NCBI GenBank assembly: GCA_024680835.1
Contig: JAILBP010000122.1
Span: 1 to 14,427 of the forward strand
Source of the DNA: RGIG6904 sp024680835
GTDB lineage: Bacteria; Bacillota; Clostridia; Lachnospirales; Lachnospiraceae
Direction: 5' to 3'
DNA length: 14,427 nt
Made by a program: the position numbers and the translations under genes. This document shows positions 7,147-14,427 of the stretch, in pieces. A model generated the notes under the pieces. It was not told the DNA's origin. It ran no database searches and saw only the letters and a program-made list of their open reading frames with translations. Each line of letters opens with the position of its first letter. The first letter of the stretch is position 1.

Positions 7147-9336
7147 ATGAGAAAAAAAATATTGTCACTGTTACTTGCAGTGACGACGGCTGCACTGACG
7201 TTCAATACGCAGGTTGCCGCAGCCGGGGCAAACACTGCAAGAGCCGGAGAGATGGCGGATGCCGCTCTTGAAGGAATGGATGAGTGTGATTATGTTAAAG
7301 GTGAAGTGATCGCGTCTTTTCATGCTCTGCCGTCGGCTGATCTGGCTAAAGAAGGGCTCTACAGCGCAAATCCCTTTATTTCGATAGATAATGTCAGCGA
7401 TTTCGGCGAAGAGGAGGACGGAAGACATCTTTTCATAGCTGAGATCTCATCGAAGGTTTATGACACCGAAAGCCTGACAAGAAAGCTTTCTCTGGTGAGT
7501 TATGTGGAGGGTGTACAGCCCAACGCATACTCGGTGATAGAGAGCCAGGCTGAGGATTATCAGTGGTATATGTCCGGCAGCACCGGGAAGGTTTTTACGG
7601 AATCACCGGGCATCAGGCTGGATGAATACAAAGCCACGGATATTGAAACACCGGTCATTGCGGTGATAGACACGGGAATAGATTACAGTAATGTTGATCT
7701 TATCGACAAGCTGTGGGTCAACCCGTACCCGGATTCGCTGGAAGGCGTTTACGGATATGACACCGGGGATGGCGACAATAATCCCATGGACGGTGTGGGG
7801 CACGGCACCCACGTTGCGGGAGTTATAGCAGCGGCAGATGACGGTTACGGTATAAAAGGTGTGACGGACGCCCGTATCATGAGCCTTAAGATCACACAGG
7901 GCAGTGAAAAAGATGATGTAAATATTGTGGCCTCATCCATCATACAGGCCTTGGAATACGTTTATAATGCAAAAGAACTGGGCGTTAACATCCGGGTGGT
8001 AAACTGTTCGCTTGGAGGCGGAGTTGACAGTGGCGGAGCTATAGCAAGCGCCATAAACAAGCTGGGCAAAGCGGGTGTTTTAACTGTATTTGCAGCCGGT
8101 AATGACGGCACAGATGTGGCAGACAGTTTTTCTATTCAGCATGCCATGCCATACTGCCTTAACAGCCCTTATGTTATCACGGTCGGATCTGTGAGTGAAG
8201 ATGAGACTGTCAGCGGCTTTTCCAATTACGGAGCGGATTACGTTGATGTGTTTGCTCCCGGCAGCAATATACTCTCGGATTATAATGACAACCTGTTTTT
8301 GCCGCAGTTTATGACGGATGAGGAAAGGGCTGCATACTCCATTTATTATAATAAATTCGATAACAGTGCAGACAATATCATGGTTGGTGGATCGGATGCA
8401 TTGTATGTCGCTTCTGAGATAGGAGTGCCAAGTTATTACAATACAACGGCTACAAGGCTTTATGATACCGGCTTTTGTGACAGTCAGGAGTCGGGGAGTA
8501 TCAGGCTTGATGTCACCAGATCCTATTATCCAAACTATAATAACAGCGAGGTCCTGGGTTATTCGGGATCGCTGTTTGAAGAGGGCGGTTCGGTATTTAT
8601 AGATGTTACGCAGCTTGATCTGGATCAGAATTCCGAATATTATGTAAGTTGTCTGGTTGGGTACGATGACGCCGGAACTGTTGACTGGGAGACCATCAAC
8701 ATGAAGAGCACACCGGATGCGACAAGGTTTTATAACGTGGGGGATCGCGTGTATTTCAGGCTCATAGGTCTTTCCATGGATTACGGAAGCGGGACCATGT
8801 ACCTGGACGATATTGCCGTATCGAAGGCAAATATCCCTCAGGAAGCAATGTCAAAAATGTATCTTATGAGCGGGACTTCAATGGCAACGCCGCTGGCATC
8901 TGCTGCCGTGGCACTGCTTTCGGCGAAGAATCCCAAAGAGGATGCTCTTACACTAAGAGAATATTTTCTGTCAAATTGCGTACGGCGTGTTAAAAGTGTG
9001 TCGCAATATTGTTTTTCCGGCGGTGTGGTCGATATGTCGGGTATAGCAAAGATACCTCAGCACATTGCTGTAAACAGGATAAAGCTTAACAAAAAATCTC
9101 TGACTGTGAAATTTTCCAAAAAGAAGAACGTGAAGCTTAAAGCGACGGTCAAGCCCGTGAAAGCGACGGTTAAGACCGTGACATGGAAATCTTCAAACAA
9201 AAAATATGCCACTGTGGATAAAAACGGCAAGGTTAAACTGAAAAAGGCCGGTATCGGTCATACGGTAAAGATCACGGTGAAAACCACAGACGGCAGCGGA
9301 CTGAAGGCGGTCTGCAAGATAAAGATCGTGAAATGA
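7147..9336 (+). CDS. Secreted subtilisin-like serine protease (S8) with inserted and Big2-like domains
   Basis: Predicted exported endopeptidase of 729 aa. A signal peptide covers about residues 1-26, and a propeptide-like region runs to about 135. The catalytic core has VIDTGID (D175), GHGTHVAG (H219), FAAGND (oxyanion N319) and SGTSMATP (S578), so the triad is complete. Subtilases usually have only a short loop between the APGSNI segment (370-375) and the GTSMA serine. Here about 190 residues are inserted (roughly 380-568), rich in Tyr, Asp and beta-type sequence. The C-terminus (641-729) is a very Lys-rich Big2-like domain, possibly binding the wall. GGAGG (7137-7141) is five bases before the ATG, one base after the murI stop. 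No cell-wall sorting signal is seen. Substrate unknown; lysozyme processing is only a guess. Confidence 0.92.
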   Translation: MRKKILSLLLAVTTAALTFNTQVAAAGANTARAGEMADAALEGMDECDYVKGEVIASFHALPSADLAKEGLYSANPFISIDNVSDFGEEEDGRHLFIAEISSKVYDTESLTRKLSLVSYVEGVQPNAYSVIESQAEDYQWYMSGSTGKVFTESPGIRLDEYKATDIETPVIAVIDTGIDYSNVDLIDKLWVNPYPDSLEGVYGYDTGDGDNNPMDGVGHGTHVAGVIAAADDGYGIKGVTDARIMSLKITQGSEKDDVNIVASSIIQALEYVYNAKELGVNIRVVNCSLGGGVDSGGAIASAINKLGKAGVLTVFAAGNDGTDVADSFSIQHAMPYCLNSPYVITVGSVSEDETVSGFSNYGADYVDVFAPGSNILSDYNDNLFLPQFMTDEERAAYSIYYNKFDNSADNIMVGGSDALYVASEIGVPSYYNTTATRLYDTGFCDSQESGSIRLDVTRSYYPNYNNSEVLGYSGSLFEEGGSVFIDVTQLDLDQNSEYYVSCLVGYDDAGTVDWETINMKSTPDATRFYNVGDRVYFRLIGLSMDYGSGTMYLDDIAVSKANIPQEAMSKMYLMSGTSMATPLASAAVALLSAKNPKEDALTLREYFLSNCVRRVKSVSQYCFSGGVVDMSGIAKIPQHIAVNRIKLNKKSLTVKFSKKKNVKLKATVKPVKATVKTVTWKSSNKKYATVDKNGKVKLKKAGIGHTVKITVKTTDGSGLKAVCKIKIVK

Positions 9337-9404
9337 AAAAATGCTACGGTACAAAAACCGTGAATCGTATTTAGCACCATAATAAATTATCAAAGGAGAA
9401 AAAA

Positions 9405-10295
9405 ATGGAACCGAGACAGATTGAGGAACTTCTCATCAACATGAAAAACAAGACGGTACAGAAGACACCGGACGAGCTTATGAAGGACATCAGGGAGACA
9501 AGATTTTTTATCCCCGTAAACTTCAAAAATGAAGAGGCGCTGAAAGAGATGGCGCAGTTGCTGGAGAACAACGAGAAGGTACAGGTGCCGCCGAACGCCA
9601 ATCCCGTGCCGGTGTTGATAGAAGATGACAAGACCAAAGAGCAGTTTATGGGTATCTACACTGACCAGAGCCAGATACCGGTTTCCATCCGCAGAAACGG
9701 TATCATTCAGATGCCTTTTGACAATATAATGCAGTATTCCACAGTACCGGAGCATAAGGTGACGGGAGTAGTCATAAACCCCTTTACCCAGAATTTCGTG
9801 ATGAAGATCAACAGGGCACCACAGAAGCTCACACCGGATCAGTATCACGCACTCGCCCGCAGGAATGTTGAATTTGCTCTGTGGCCCACAGGATTATACA
9901 AAAAGGGCAAGGAGTTTTTTGATATCTTTACGGAGGAATATGCTTTTTCAAGCTATAAAGACCAGTATAAAAATGCGCCGGCACCGGCGATACCCTTCGG
10001 ACAGCAGGATGTACAGCTCATGAATCTGGGTATTTCACCTGTGTTGGATCTTATCAGTGTCAATCTGCCTGAAAAAAATGCACCGGCAGGGTCAGCTTTG
10101 AGACTTATCATGACATGGGACAGCGAGAAGAACAGGGGCGGTTATTATGTTATCACCAAAGGCGGCAAGGACTCGCCGGCCAGATTTCTGTTTTTGGCTC
10201 CCGACGGAACCTCTCTTGAAGTTGGTGAAGTACCGCCGGAGGGCAGCGGAGCCATGGATATGGTGTTAGATTATGAGTCAAAACGCGAAGGCTGA
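9405..10295 (+). CDS. SseB-family domain protein
   Basis: A 296-aa cytoplasmic protein without signal peptide or membrane segments. Residues about 30-135 look like the SseB N-terminal domain: TRFFIPV, an internal IPVSIRRNGIIQMPFDNIM stretch and GVVINPFTQNFVM. The remaining C-terminal half (about 190-290, with ALRLIMTWD and GGYYVITKGG) may be an SseB C-terminal domain but is less clear. SseB was named for enhanced serine sensitivity in E. coli and its biochemical role is not established; this is unrelated to the type III secretion protein of the same name. AAAGGAG (9392-9398) precedes the ATG by six bases. It begins 68 nt after the subtilase gene and is 11 bases from the next ORF. Confidence 0.7.
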   Translation: MEPRQIEELLINMKNKTVQKTPDELMKDIRETRFFIPVNFKNEEALKEMAQLLENNEKVQVPPNANPVPVLIEDDKTKEQFMGIYTDQSQIPVSIRRNGIIQMPFDNIMQYSTVPEHKVTGVVINPFTQNFVMKINRAPQKLTPDQYHALARRNVEFALWPTGLYKKGKEFFDIFTEEYAFSSYKDQYKNAPAPAIPFGQQDVQLMNLGISPVLDLISVNLPEKNAPAGSALRLIMTWDSEKNRGGYYVITKGGKDSPARFLFLAPDGTSLEVGEVPPEGSGAMDMVLDYESKREG

Positions 10296-10306
10296 CAGGA
10301 GGCAAT

Positions 10307-10534
10307 ATGGAAGAGGTAAATCCTGTATTGACGGGGTATTTTGAATACAGCGATATAAATGACAAGATCGATTATATCTTAAGAAAACGGGCAGATATCA
10401 CAGGACGTATCATATATGATATAGCAGTCTGCGAAGATATCGCTTTGCCGGATAACGGAGATGATATGACATTGTTCGATTCTCTGCTATCTGCCATGAA
10501 GACGAAGGCAAAGTACGAAAAGAAAAGGTACTAA
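10307..10534 (+). CDS. Hypothetical 75-aa protein
   Basis: Not recognised. The protein is small and acidic in its first two thirds, with a Lys-rich C-terminus (KTKAKYEKKRY) and one Cys. No signal peptide or membrane segment is present. AGGAGG (10297-10302) lies four bases before the ATG, and the gene is only 11 bases after the SseB-family stop and 30 before the GH5 gene. That position makes it a real translated gene in the same transcript. Mixed helix and strand is likely, but no motif points to a function. Confidence 0.75.
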   Translation: MEEVNPVLTGYFEYSDINDKIDYILRKRADITGRIIYDIAVCEDIALPDNGDDMTLFDSLLSAMKTKAKYEKKRY

Positions 10535-10564
10535 CAGTTGTAAAAGATCACAAGGAGGAGTTAT

Positions 10565-11518
10565 ATGAAGGATTGGAAAGGTTTTTCAAAGGGAGCAAAT
10601 TTAGGAGGATGGCTGTCGCAGTGTGATTACAGTGAGGACAGACTCAGTAATTTCATAGTGGAGGAAGATTTCAAAAAGATCGCGGATATGGGCTTTGACC
10701 ATGTCAGGGTTCCGGTGGATTACAACATACTGGAGGATGACAAGGGCGGTTACATAGAGAGTGGTTTTGCGCATGTGGCTTTTGCGATGGATACCGCCAG
10801 AAAATACGGTCTCAATGTTTTGCTGGATCTTCACAGGACCGCAGGGTATATGTTTGATGCGGGAGTCGGAGAGACCGGGTTCTTTGAGGATGAGGCTCTT
10901 CAGGAGAGATTTTACAGACTTTGGATCGAGTTTGCGAAGAGGTTCGGTTCCGATCCGGAGCATATTGCCTTTGAACTTCTGAATGAGGTGACTGACAAGG
11001 AGTACGGCCCCATCTGGAACCGCATTGCAAAGGAGTGTATAAAGAGGATCAGACAGATCGCTCCGGATGTGGTGATTCTGGTGGGAAGCTATTACAACAA
11101 CAGCGTTATATCGGTAGTGGATCTTGATCCGCCCTATGATGACAAGATCGTATACAATTTCCATTGCTATGATCCGCTGCTCTTCACACATCAGCATGCC
11201 GGCTGGGTTGACGATCCCAACATTGATAAGGATATGTCTTTTGAGGAGAGCAAGGTAGACGAACAGTATTTTGAGGATCTGTTTGCCGATGCCATCAAAA
11301 AAGCGCAGGAAAACGATACAGTGCTGTACTGCGGTGAATATGGCGTTATAGATTGTGCCGATGCGGCGGATTCTTTGAAGTGGTTCGCAGCCATTAACGC
11401 AGTATACAAAAAACATGGTATCGGACATGCCGTCTGGTCTTATAAGGAGATGGATTTCGGCATCATGGACGCTAAATATGACGGTATGAGAGATGAACTC
11501 TTAAAAAATCTTTTATGA
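10565..11518 (+). CDS. CelC-like GH5 endoglucanase or beta-glucanase, cytoplasmic
   Basis: Predicted retaining glycoside hydrolase of family 5, 317 aa, acting on beta-glucan oligosaccharides. The N-terminal GANLGGWLSQ (10-19), FDHVRVPVDY (44-53), LLDLHR (86-91, H90), AFELLNEV (135-142, acid/base E141), YNFHCYDP (197-204) and YCGEYGV (255-261, nucleophile E258) are all present. W291 in AVWSYKEMDFG also fits. From memory the overall pattern is close to CelC of Clostridium thermocellum; the subfamily (perhaps GH5_37) is tentative. There is no signal peptide, dockerin or carbohydrate-binding module, so it probably works inside the cell on imported oligosaccharides. GGAGGAG (10554-10560) gives a strong start. 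Third gene of a probable operon with the SseB-like and 75-aa genes. No clear terminator follows. Confidence 0.9.
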   Translation: MKDWKGFSKGANLGGWLSQCDYSEDRLSNFIVEEDFKKIADMGFDHVRVPVDYNILEDDKGGYIESGFAHVAFAMDTARKYGLNVLLDLHRTAGYMFDAGVGETGFFEDEALQERFYRLWIEFAKRFGSDPEHIAFELLNEVTDKEYGPIWNRIAKECIKRIRQIAPDVVILVGSYYNNSVISVVDLDPPYDDKIVYNFHCYDPLLFTHQHAGWVDDPNIDKDMSFEESKVDEQYFEDLFADAIKKAQENDTVLYCGEYGVIDCADAADSLKWFAAINAVYKKHGIGHAVWSYKEMDFGIMDAKYDGMRDELLKNLL

Positions 11519-11544
11519 TCATGGAATAGCGGTAAGTATATTGT

Positions 11545-11574
11545 TTGACAAAAGACAGGGTAATCGGCTATAAT
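11545..11574 (+). promoter_or_regulatory. Strong sigma-A promoter of the chemoreceptor gene
   Basis: Perfect TTGACA (11545-11550) and perfect TATAAT (11569-11574) with an 18-base spacer. Transcription should start near 11581, giving a leader of about 67 nt. A perfect vegetative promoter suggests steady high expression rather than dependence on a flagellar sigma factor. Confidence 0.85.
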
Positions 11575-11587
11575 AGTTAATGGGTTT

Positions 11588-11611
11588 TTTCCGATTGGTT
11601 GACAATCGAAA
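11588..11611 (+). promoter_or_regulatory. Hairpin in the chemoreceptor 5' UTR
   Basis: CGATTG (11592-11597) pairs with CAATCG (11603-11608) around GTTGA. TTT (11588-11590) and AAA (11609-11611) extend it past a bulged C. It lies near the predicted transcript start and could protect the 5' end. There is no evidence of ligand control. Confidence 0.4.
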
Positions 11612-11647
11612 GCTGATCAAAGACTAAATGTATTGGAGGATTGTGTT

Positions 11648-13699
11648 ATGGCAGACGTTAAGACATCAGGAAAGCAATCCAGGCTGAATTTGCGGATCAC
11701 GCTCATTCTTTATGCTTTGCTTCCACTCTTATGTACCTCATTGATACTGAGTATCGTGATCGTTACGAAGAGCAGCACTGAGATGAAGAAGTGGACCAAT
11801 AACTCCCTTCTTCAAGTCATTGAGGGAACCGGAGCGGCTTTTGACTCGGCTACTCTTACAAATGAGCGTATTTTGATGACTTTTTCCACAGCGCCTATTG
11901 TAAAGCAGGCGTTATTAAATCCGGATGATCCTCAGATCGCAGCAGCTGCACAGCAGTACACACTGGATTTCTTTGCGGATCTTGACGGATGGGAAGGTCT
12001 TTACATAGCCGACTGGGATACCAAGGTTATAACACATCCGGTGGGGGCTGTAATAGGCAATGTTTTGAGAGAGGGCGATTCCCGTGAACAGCTGCGCAGC
12101 TCGATATTGTCAGCAGACGGAGTGTATAATACCGGCATAATGGAGTCTCCTTCTACGGGACAGCTTGTAATGAGTACCTATTATCCGGTTATGAACGGAG
12201 GTCAGCCCATCGGATATGTAGGTGGCGCTACCCTGGTCAATAACGTGGCAGCATCTATTTCCGATGTCTCTTCACTGGGACGCAAGAGTGCATATATTTA
12301 CTACGTCGACAGAGAGGGCACGATGCTGTATCATCCGGATGAGTCAAAGATTGGTAATCCGGTGGAGAATGCGGCGGTTAAGGGCCTTGTGGCAGAGCTT
12401 GCGGAGGGTAAACATCCCGAGCCGGCATGTATCGAGTACAAATATAAAGGTGCCATCAAATATGCCGCTTATTACGTGGGCAAGGATGATGCCTATATTG
12501 CGGTTCTTACAGCAGATGAAAAGGATATTTTGTCAGGTATCATAGCTACCCGTAATCTGGTATTTATCATAACTCTGGCCTGCATAATCATATTCCTGAC
12601 ACTGGCGGTTCTGGTAGAGAGAGTTATCGGTAATCCTTTGAGGGCTGTGGCTGTATCTCTTGAAAAGCTCAGTACAGGTGATGTTACGGCTACATGTGAT
12701 GCCACATCACACATCAAAGAGACTGTCGGTATTTTGAGGGCATTTGATGATCTGAAGAATGCGCTGTCAACGTCTATGCGTTCTGTCAAAGATTCGGCCA
12801 GCGTGCTCAATAATGTTATCATCAATGTGGATGGCATGACAGGTCATAATGTTGAGTCCGTATCACAGATCAATATCGCTATCAATGAGGTGGCATCAAC
12901 ATCCCAGACTGTTGCGGAAGATGCACAGCTCCTGGCTGAGAAGGCTGTCGACCTCGGTAATGACATTGACATGCTCAACGACAACGTTAAGAACCTTTCC
13001 GATGCATCACAGACAATACGCACTGCAAACGACGAGGCTACGGTTTGCATGAAGTCCGTATATTCCGGTGCGGATGAGTCGGTTAAAGCAATGCAGAATA
13101 TTTCCACAAAGATCGCTGAGACCAACAGTGCCATAGGTAACATCGGATCTGCAATACAGGCTATCGAGTCTATTGCCGAGCAGACAAACCTTCTCTCACT
13201 CAACGCGTCCATCGAGGCAGCCCGCGCAGGCGATGCCGGAAGAGGTTTCGCGGTTGTGGCTGATGAGATCAGAACTCTGGCAGATTCTTCCGCAGAATCC
13301 GCAAAGGAGATCAAAGCCATCATTGAGAATGTCATAGAACTTTCCAATGACACGGTTGAGATCAGTAACGGTGTGTTCGATGTTATCAATAAAGAGCAGG
13401 CTGATATTGAGAATGCACAGCAGAAGTTTACTGTTCTGTCACAGTCTGTAGAGGCATCCGTGGTAGAGATCGGCGCTATTCGTGAGATGACCGAAAAACT
13501 TAACGTTATCAGAGTGGAGCTTTCCAATACCACTACAGATCTCGGCGCAATATCAGAGGAGCTTGGCGCTTCCGCAGAGGAGGTTGCTGCTTCCTGCCAG
13601 ACAGTTACCGATGCATGTACTGATACACAGTCATCTACCGCAGAGATGCGCAGCATCAATGATGGCATGAGCGCGGCCATCGATTTCTTCAAGATATAA
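11648..13699 (+). CDS. Methyl-accepting chemotaxis protein with dCache-type sensor
   Basis: Transmembrane chemoreceptor of 683 aa that controls CheA kinase and so flagellar rotation. It shows a first membrane helix (about 16-40) and an extracellular double-Cache-like sensor (about 45-300, with LDGWEGLYIADWDTKVITHP and GYVGG typical of dCache). A second membrane helix (304-323), a HAMP region (about 326-378) and a long signalling coiled coil follow. The conserved hairpin tip spans about E511 to E540 (EQTNLLSLNASIEAARAGDAGRGFAVVADE). GGAGG (11635-11639) is eight bases before the ATG; an upstream in-frame TTG at 11633 overlaps that site and was rejected. The gene is monocistronic, with its own promoter and terminator, and no che genes are nearby. 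The ligand is unknown; amino acids or organic acids are common for dCache. Confidence 0.93.
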   Translation: MADVKTSGKQSRLNLRITLILYALLPLLCTSLILSIVIVTKSSTEMKKWTNNSLLQVIEGTGAAFDSATLTNERILMTFSTAPIVKQALLNPDDPQIAAAAQQYTLDFFADLDGWEGLYIADWDTKVITHPVGAVIGNVLREGDSREQLRSSILSADGVYNTGIMESPSTGQLVMSTYYPVMNGGQPIGYVGGATLVNNVAASISDVSSLGRKSAYIYYVDREGTMLYHPDESKIGNPVENAAVKGLVAELAEGKHPEPACIEYKYKGAIKYAAYYVGKDDAYIAVLTADEKDILSGIIATRNLVFIITLACIIIFLTLAVLVERVIGNPLRAVAVSLEKLSTGDVTATCDATSHIKETVGILRAFDDLKNALSTSMRSVKDSASVLNNVIINVDGMTGHNVESVSQINIAINEVASTSQTVAEDAQLLAEKAVDLGNDIDMLNDNVKNLSDASQTIRTANDEATVCMKSVYSGADESVKAMQNISTKIAETNSAIGNIGSAIQAIESIAEQTNLLSLNASIEAARAGDAGRGFAVVADEIRTLADSSAESAKEIKAIIENVIELSNDTVEISNGVFDVINKEQADIENAQQKFTVLSQSVEASVVEIGAIREMTEKLNVIRVELSNTTTDLGAISEELGASAEEVAASCQTVTDACTDTQSSTAEMRSINDGMSAAIDFFKI

Positions 13700-13737
13700 C
13701 AGATAACACCACACGTTTTCTTCATATTTTCATTTTG

Positions 13738-13765
13738 TACCGCAGGAAACCCTGCGGTATTTTTT
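13738..13765 (+). terminator. Intrinsic terminator of the chemoreceptor gene
   Basis: TACCGCAGG (13738-13746) pairs perfectly with CCTGCGGTA (13751-13759) around an AAAC loop and is followed by six Ts. It lies 38 bases after the stop codon. Confidence 0.93.
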
Positions 13766-13792
13766 GACTTGAAAGTGTTTTTTTGCTATCAT
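13764..13792 (+). promoter_or_regulatory. Promoter of the CooC-like gene
   Basis: TTGACT (13764-13769, 5/6) and TATCAT (13787-13792, 5/6) are 17 bases apart, and a TG one base before the -10 makes it extended. The -35 overlaps the terminator T-tract. The start would be near 13799, the first bases of the inverted repeat. An alternative -10, TATACT (13795-13800), pairs only with TTGAAA (13769-13774) at a long 20-base spacing. Confidence 0.65.
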
Positions 13793-13797
13793 GTTAT

Positions 13798-13901
13798 ACT
13801 ATTGAACGAAAATAACTGCCATTCTTTATATTCGTAGTATTGTTCCGATTTCGTTCAATAGTCCGGTGAATTAGTAACCAAAATCGTTAAAAAGTATAAA
13901 T
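13798..13901 (+). promoter_or_regulatory. Conserved leader element, copy B, with a perfect 14-bp inverted repeat
   Basis: Block 1 (13803-13831) and block 2 (13866-13901) match the gltX leader. Bases 13798-13811 (ACTATTGAACGAAA) are perfectly complementary to 13849-13862 (TTTCGTTCAATAGT), enclosing 37 bases that hold TAACTGCC. The predicted transcript starts at or next to the first arm, so the RNA would begin with this stem. Block 2 follows four bases after the second arm; its TAAC and GTTA form a short hairpin (13874-13888). The long stem has no equivalent in copy A. Function unknown; the gene start is 32 bases downstream of the element. Confidence 0.6.
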
Positions 13902-13933
13902 TGTGTGTTAAATAATTATCAGAAAGGATTTAT

Positions 13934-14427
13934 ATGAAAAAAGATACGAAGATCCTGGCACTTACGGGAAAAGGCGGTGTTGGAAAGACAACGGTATGCG
14001 CAGCATTTGTGCGTGCGCTGGCTGAAAAACATAAGGGTTCGAAGATATTGGCCATAGATGCGGACCCGGCAGTGGGGCTGGCTACGGCCCTCGGTGTTGA
14101 GGTTTCGGAGACTCTGGATAATATCAGGACGGATGTCATAGAGAAGGCCGAGGGCGGAGAAGGCAGAGATGCCGTTGAGCTGCTGGGAGAGGCGAGATAC
14201 AGGATATTTGATGCCATAGTGGAAAAAGATAACTTCTCTTTTCTGGCTATAGGGCGCCCTGAGGGTGCCGGTTGTTACTGCTCCATCAATTCTTACCTCA
14301 AAGAAGTGATAGCCATGGTGAGCCGGGAGTTTGACTATGTTGTCATTGACGGTGAGGCAGGTATTGAGCAGGTAAACCGCAGGGTCATGGATAAGGTCAC
14401 CCATCTTTTTCTGGTGACGGATATGAG
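13934..14427 (+). CDS. CooC-like P-loop ATPase (3' end outside window)
   Basis: The visible 164 residues match the CooC group of SIMIBI ATPases, which help insert nickel into carbon monoxide dehydrogenase. Visible are the deviant Walker A GKGGVGKT (12-19), AIDADPA (40-46), GRPEGAGCYCS (107-117) with the Cys-x-Cys pair C114/C116 thought to bind metal in CooC, and VVIDGEAG (136-143) followed by E145 and NRR. The frame is open to the last base. AAGGA (13924-13928) lies five bases before the ATG. Relatives without a CODH partner exist, so the role depends on genes beyond 14427; CODH/ACS or another metalloenzyme cluster would be expected if it is true CooC. It has its own promoter and the conserved leader. 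Confidence 0.85.
   Translation, partial: MKKDTKILALTGKGGVGKTTVCAAFVRALAEKHKGSKILAIDADPAVGLATALGVEVSETLDNIRTDVIEKAEGGEGRDAVELLGEARYRIFDAIVEKDNFSFLAIGRPEGAGCYCSINSYLKEVIAMVSREFDYVVIDGEAGIEQVNRRVMDKVTHLFLVTDM

Noticed and set aside
9346..9361. ACGGT/ACCGT hairpin after the subtilase gene as a terminator
   Set aside because: The stem is only 5 bp and is not followed by a T-tract on the + strand; read-through into the SseB-like gene is possible.
10601..11428. 275-aa open frame on the minus strand
   Set aside because: It lies entirely within the well-supported GH5 gene and shows no recognisable motif.
12844..13725. 293-aa open frame on the minus strand
   Set aside because: It is antisense to the chemoreceptor signalling domain; the Ser/Ala/Ile-rich product is a mirror of the coiled-coil codons and has no ribosome binding site or family motif.

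Overview
The window reads as chromosomal DNA from a motile, carbohydrate-using, Gram-positive Clostridia, most likely Lachnospiraceae (Butyrivibrio/Roseburia-like). This is inferred from moderate GC, strong GGAGG ribosome binding sites, VSGN-type Ser/Thr linkers in a secreted lysozyme, a CelC-like GH5 glucanase, a CooC-type ATPase and the small-anaerobe gene mix. All convincing genes lie on the + strand. I see no tRNA, rRNA, CRISPR array, transposase or phage gene, and no sign of recent transfer.

Layout. (1) 2-361 is the 3' part of an acyl-ACP thioesterase. (2) 362-542 is a structured gap with a very long stem-loop, leading into galM (543-1580). (3) A membrane-bound GGDEF protein (1656-2681) has its own promoter and a hairpin terminator. 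(4) A leader (about 2752-2886) precedes a tight four-gene run: gltX, a secreted GH25 lysozyme, murI and a secreted subtilase. These are separated by 0-14 nt, so glutamate activation, D-glutamate supply for the wall and two exported hydrolases are probably co-transcribed. (5) An SseB-domain protein, a 75-aa orphan ORF and a cytoplasmic GH5 glucanase form a second probable operon (9405-11518). (6) A near-consensus sigma-A promoter drives a stand-alone dCache chemoreceptor (11648-13699), which ends at an excellent intrinsic terminator. (7) A second promoter and leader precede a CooC-like P-loop ATPase cut by the window end.

The most interesting signal is non-coding. The leaders of gltX and of the CooC-like gene, 11 kb apart and functionally unrelated, share two conserved blocks (24/29 and 29/36 identical) in the same order and at almost the same spacing (69 and 63 nt). 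The second copy also carries a perfect 14-bp inverted repeat starting at the predicted transcript 5' end. Separately, the galM upstream region can fold into a 23-bp uninterrupted stem whose four non-Watson-Crick positions are all G-U in the + strand RNA. I do not recognise either element as a known riboswitch or T-box.
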